A stretch of 9,512 bases of DNA from Acidobacteriota bacterium (lineage in GTDB: Bacteria; Acidobacteriota; Terriglobia; Bryobacterales; Bryobacteraceae): assembly GCA_026394095.1 (NCBI GenBank), contig JAPKYY010000736.1, positions 1 through 9,512 on the forward strand, written 5' to 3'. The notes beneath the pieces were generated by a model that was not told the DNA's origin, did not search any database, and saw only the letters and a list, made by a program, of their open reading frames with translations. Shown here one piece after another: positions 7,809-9,512 of the stretch; the first letter of the stretch is position 1, and every line of letters begins with the position of its first letter. The position numbers and the translations under genes were made by a program.

Positions 7809-8260
7809 CGTTTGAGGAAGCCGGCGCGGAGGAGGCTGAAGCCTGAATCGCTTTCGATCTCAACGAGCGTGGCGGTGTTGGGAAAGAAATCAGATGGCTC
7901 GACGGGGGCTTCAAAGTGGGTGTTGGTGGTTTCGCCGATTGGGCGCCCATTCACCTTGATGCGGACAAGTTGGGGTGTTGCGATGTCGATGCTGACTTTG
8001 AGGTTGGCTGTGTCGTCGACTTTGAAACGGAGGGCGGCTTTAGGTTCGGCTTTGCGTTTTTCGCCATCGAAGGCAGCAGGGTTGATGCCCCAGGCGATGT
8101 GGGCGAGTGCGGCGGGGTCTTTCATGTCGATGTAGGGCTTGAGGCCGCGCGGGTCTGGCCCGGTGTCGGGACGGCGGGCACGGGAGGGTGCGTATTGGTT
8201 GGGGAAGTCTACGCAACCGGTGAGGATCAGGGTTAGGAGGAGGACGAGGTGCTTAGGCAT
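7805..8260 (-). CDS. Small lipoprotein with beta-sandwich-like domain
   Basis: This 151-residue protein has a lipoprotein signal: MPKHLVLLLTLILTGC, with lipobox L-T-G-C and lipidated Cys16. After a Pro/Arg-rich linker, residues about 40-150 form a beta-rich domain: ALRFKVDDTANLKVSIDI, then LVRIKVNGRPIGETTNTHFE, ending SLLRAGFLKR. The V-N-G-x-x-[IL]-G turn flanked by strands resembles the small beta-sandwich domains found at the C-termini of bacterial GT-C membrane proteins and carbohydrate-active enzymes; that comparison is from memory and uncertain. Anchoring in the inner or outer membrane is inferred; there is no Asp at +2 after Cys (it is Val), which would favour the outer membrane if Lol rules apply. 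The ATG has AAGGA five bases upstream and overlaps the end of nth by eight bases. The overlap with the GT-C gene suggests the two products act together. Confidence 0.75.
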   Translation of the reverse strand: MPKHLVLLLTLILTGCVDFPNQYAPSRARRPDTGPDPRGLKPYIDMKDPAALAHIAWGINPAAFDGEKRKAEPKAALRFKVDDTANLKVSIDIATPQLVRIKVNGRPIGETTNTHFEAPVEPSDFFPNTATLVEIESDSGFSLLRAGFLKR

Positions 8261-8909
8261 TTTTGTCCTTTGCGTAACAGAGATGGTTCATGGGGCAGGT
8301 GTGGCATTTGGGGCTGCGGGCGGTGCAGTGGCCGCGGCCGTGGTGGATGAGCTGGTGGCTGAACGAGATCCAGCGGGATTGCGGGAGGATCTTGATGAGG
8401 TCTTTTTCGATGTTGACGGGGTCAGTCTTTTTGGTGAGGTCGAGGCGCTGGGAGATGCGGGAGACATGAGTGTCGACGACGACGCCGCTGGCGATATTGA
8501 AGCAGGTGCCGAGGACGACGTTGGCGGTTTTGCGGGCGGCTCCGGGGACGGTGAGGAGGTCTTCGATGTTGGTGGGAACTTCGCCCTTGAAGACCGTGAG
8601 GATGCGCTGGGCGGCAGCAATGATGTTTTTGGCTTTGTTGTTGTAGAAGCCGGTGGAGTAGATGTCTTTGCCCATTTCCTCTTGAGTGGCGGCGGCGAAG
8701 TCTTCGATGGTGGGGTATTTGGCGAAAAGGGCGGGGGTGACTTTGTTGACGCGTTCGTCGGTGCACTGGGCGCTGAGGATGGTGGCAACGAGGAGTTCCC
8801 AGGGGTTGGTGTGGTGGAGGGCGCAGGTGACGTTGGGATACATCTCGTCGAGGACGGCGAGGATCTGGTTGAGACGGGCCTGCTTATCGGCCTTTGAGCG
8901 GGGAGGCAT
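8253..8909 (-). CDS. nth: Endonuclease III (DNA glycosylase/AP lyase)
   Basis: This 218-residue enzyme of base-excision repair removes oxidised pyrimidines and nicks at abasic sites. Visible features: NPWELLVATILSAQCTDERV at 35-54 (conserved core with the SAQ-TD motif), YSTGFYNNKAKNI at 84-96, helix-hairpin-helix LLTVPGAARKTANVVLG at 118-134 with catalytic Lys127, VVDTHVSRISQRL at 144-156 with catalytic Asp146, and the [4Fe-4S] ligands Cys195-x6-Cys202-x2-Cys205-x5-Cys211. Length and order match the E. coli enzyme. One difference: the hairpin reads PGAARK where E. coli has PGVGRK, so the second glycine is Ala; this occurs in other bacterial members as I recall and need not impair activity. 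It is the first gene of the minus-strand cluster. The ATG has no clear Shine-Dalgarno; the stop lies inside the lipoprotein gene. Confidence 0.97.
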   Translation of the reverse strand: MPPRSKADKQARLNQILAVLDEMYPNVTCALHHTNPWELLVATILSAQCTDERVNKVTPALFAKYPTIEDFAAATQEEMGKDIYSTGFYNNKAKNIIAAAQRILTVFKGEVPTNIEDLLTVPGAARKTANVVLGTCFNIASGVVVDTHVSRISQRLDLTKKTDPVNIEKDLIKILPQSRWISFSHQLIHHGRGHCTARSPKCHTCPMNHLCYAKDKNA

Positions 8910-8953
8910 GAGAAACTAGCAGCATAACATCGGCATACAATCCTTACGTTCTA

Positions 8954-9512
8954 TTGCTGCTTTCGTCGGTCTGGCTGCTTGGGTTGCCGGGGGACTGGCT
9001 GCTTGACGACTTCTCACTTTTGGGGATGGAGTTCCCTTCCCTGCTGCGCCCGCGATTCCTTAGCTACTTTACGTTCTGGCTGAATTTTGAGTGGTTTGGG
9101 CCTGTGCCGTGGGCGTTTCGGCTGACGAATATTTTGCTGCATGCGGTGGCGGTGCAGTTTTGCTACCGGGCGCTGCGGCGGTTGCTTGGGGATGGGCGGG
9201 CTTTGTTTGCAGCGGCTGTGTTTGCGGTGAATCCTCTGCAGGCTGATGCGGTGCTTTATGTGTTTAGCCGGCCGGTGGTGTTGATGGGCTTGCTGGTTTG
9301 GGTGGCGCTGGAGCGGTGGCTAGCGGGAAAACATTGGTGGGCGGTTCTGTTTTATGCGCTGGCGCTGCTGGCCAAGGAGGAGGCGATTGCCTTCCCTTTG
9401 TTTTTGATGGCAGTGCACTTCTCCATCTCAAGAAATAGCCGTGAGTGGCGGCCCATTGGGGTGATGTTTGGGCTGGCTCTCGTGGCTTTGGGTGGGGTGG
9501 TTTATGCTACGC
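8954..9512 (+). CDS. GT-C-type membrane protein, TMTC/PMT-like (3' end beyond window)
   Basis: An open frame on the plus strand runs to the right edge; 186 codons are counted from a TTG at 8954. It has hydrophobic helices and GT-C landmarks: LPGDWLLDDFSLLG at 11-24 with the Asp pair 18-19 after the first helix, RLTNILLHAVAVQFCYRALR at 56-75, NPLQADAVLYVFSRPVVLMG at 93-112, and LLAKEEAIAFPLFLM at 138-152. The pattern N/H-P-x-x-[TA]-[DE]-A-V-x-x-x-x-x-R followed by a K-E-x-x-x-x-x-P helix is what I recall from TMTC-like O-mannosyltransferases and their many acidobacterial relatives, which often carry C-terminal TPR repeats; any such tail lies outside this window. Function as an envelope or protein glycosyltransferase is inferred. 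No ATG or GTG precedes the first helix in frame: the in-frame stop is at 8909-8911 and TTG 8954 is the first standard alternative start, without a clear Shine-Dalgarno. The true 5' end is therefore uncertain (8912-8954). Confidence 0.72.
   Translation, partial: MLLSSVWLLGLPGDWLLDDFSLLGMEFPSLLRPRFLSYFTFWLNFEWFGPVPWAFRLTNILLHAVAVQFCYRALRRLLGDGRALFAAAVFAVNPLQADAVLYVFSRPVVLMGLLVWVALERWLAGKHWWAVLFYALALLAKEEAIAFPLFLMAVHFSISRNSREWRPIGVMFGLALVALGGVVYAT

Noticed and set aside
6304..7950. Long minus-strand frame of 548 codons overlapping the GT-C gene in another phase.
   Set aside because: The product is an Arg/Pro/His-rich low-complexity string, typical of an out-of-frame reading of GC-rich DNA, while the other phase gives clear membrane helices.
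8139..8897. Long plus-strand open frame opposite nth and the lipoprotein gene (252 codons).
   Set aside because: Its translation is Gly/Val/Asp/Glu-rich with no recognisable motif, and it lies antisense to a complete endonuclease III with all catalytic residues. It is a shadow of codon bias.

Overview
The window looks like a chromosomal segment of an Acidobacteriota bacterium, most likely of the Solibacter/Bryobacter lineage (Bryobacterales). The main evidence is the large secreted protein at 542-3013: it carries BACON-like beta-sandwich repeats followed by a C-terminal region that reads like TIGR03437, the 'Solibacter uncharacterized C-terminal domain', which is characteristic of that group. 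The moderately high GC content, the small secreted protein at the left edge and the GT-C membrane proteins fit this placement. The assignment rests on recognition only; no database search was run.

Layout. (1) 1-318, minus: 5' part of a small signal-peptide protein running off the left edge, starting at GTG. (2) 319-541: intergenic, with a long GC-rich stem-loop at 460-500. (3) 542-3013, minus: an 823-residue secreted BACON/TIGR03437 protein with its own promoter (3069-3097) and a strong Shine-Dalgarno. (4) 3231-8909, minus: six tightly packed genes in the order nth (endonuclease III), a small lipoprotein, a GT-C-type membrane protein, a HicB-like antitoxin, a BadF/N-acetylglucosamine-kinase-type sugar kinase, and pgk. 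Junctions are overlaps of 8, 4 and 4 bases, then gaps of 4 and 15 bases, ending in a hairpin at 3209-3224. This is best read as one operon. (5) 8954-9512, plus: a second GT-C (TMTC/PMT-like) membrane protein, divergent from nth and cut by the right edge. It contains no standard ATG start.

How the genes may work together: the lipoprotein and the two GT-C proteins suggest cell-envelope or protein glycosylation. nth is base-excision repair and pgk is glycolysis; they are probably linked by co-transcription only. The HicB-like gene has no HicA toxin gene in the window. A perfect 7+7 inverted repeat near its start is a candidate operator.

I see no tRNA, rRNA, CRISPR array, IS element or phage gene, and no convincing new defence or biosynthetic system. 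The points most worth a second look are the lone HicB-like gene with its palindrome inside a housekeeping operon, a BACON repeat in the 823-residue protein that has lost its first half, and a strong strand-linked third-codon bias from which the 823-residue gene deviates.
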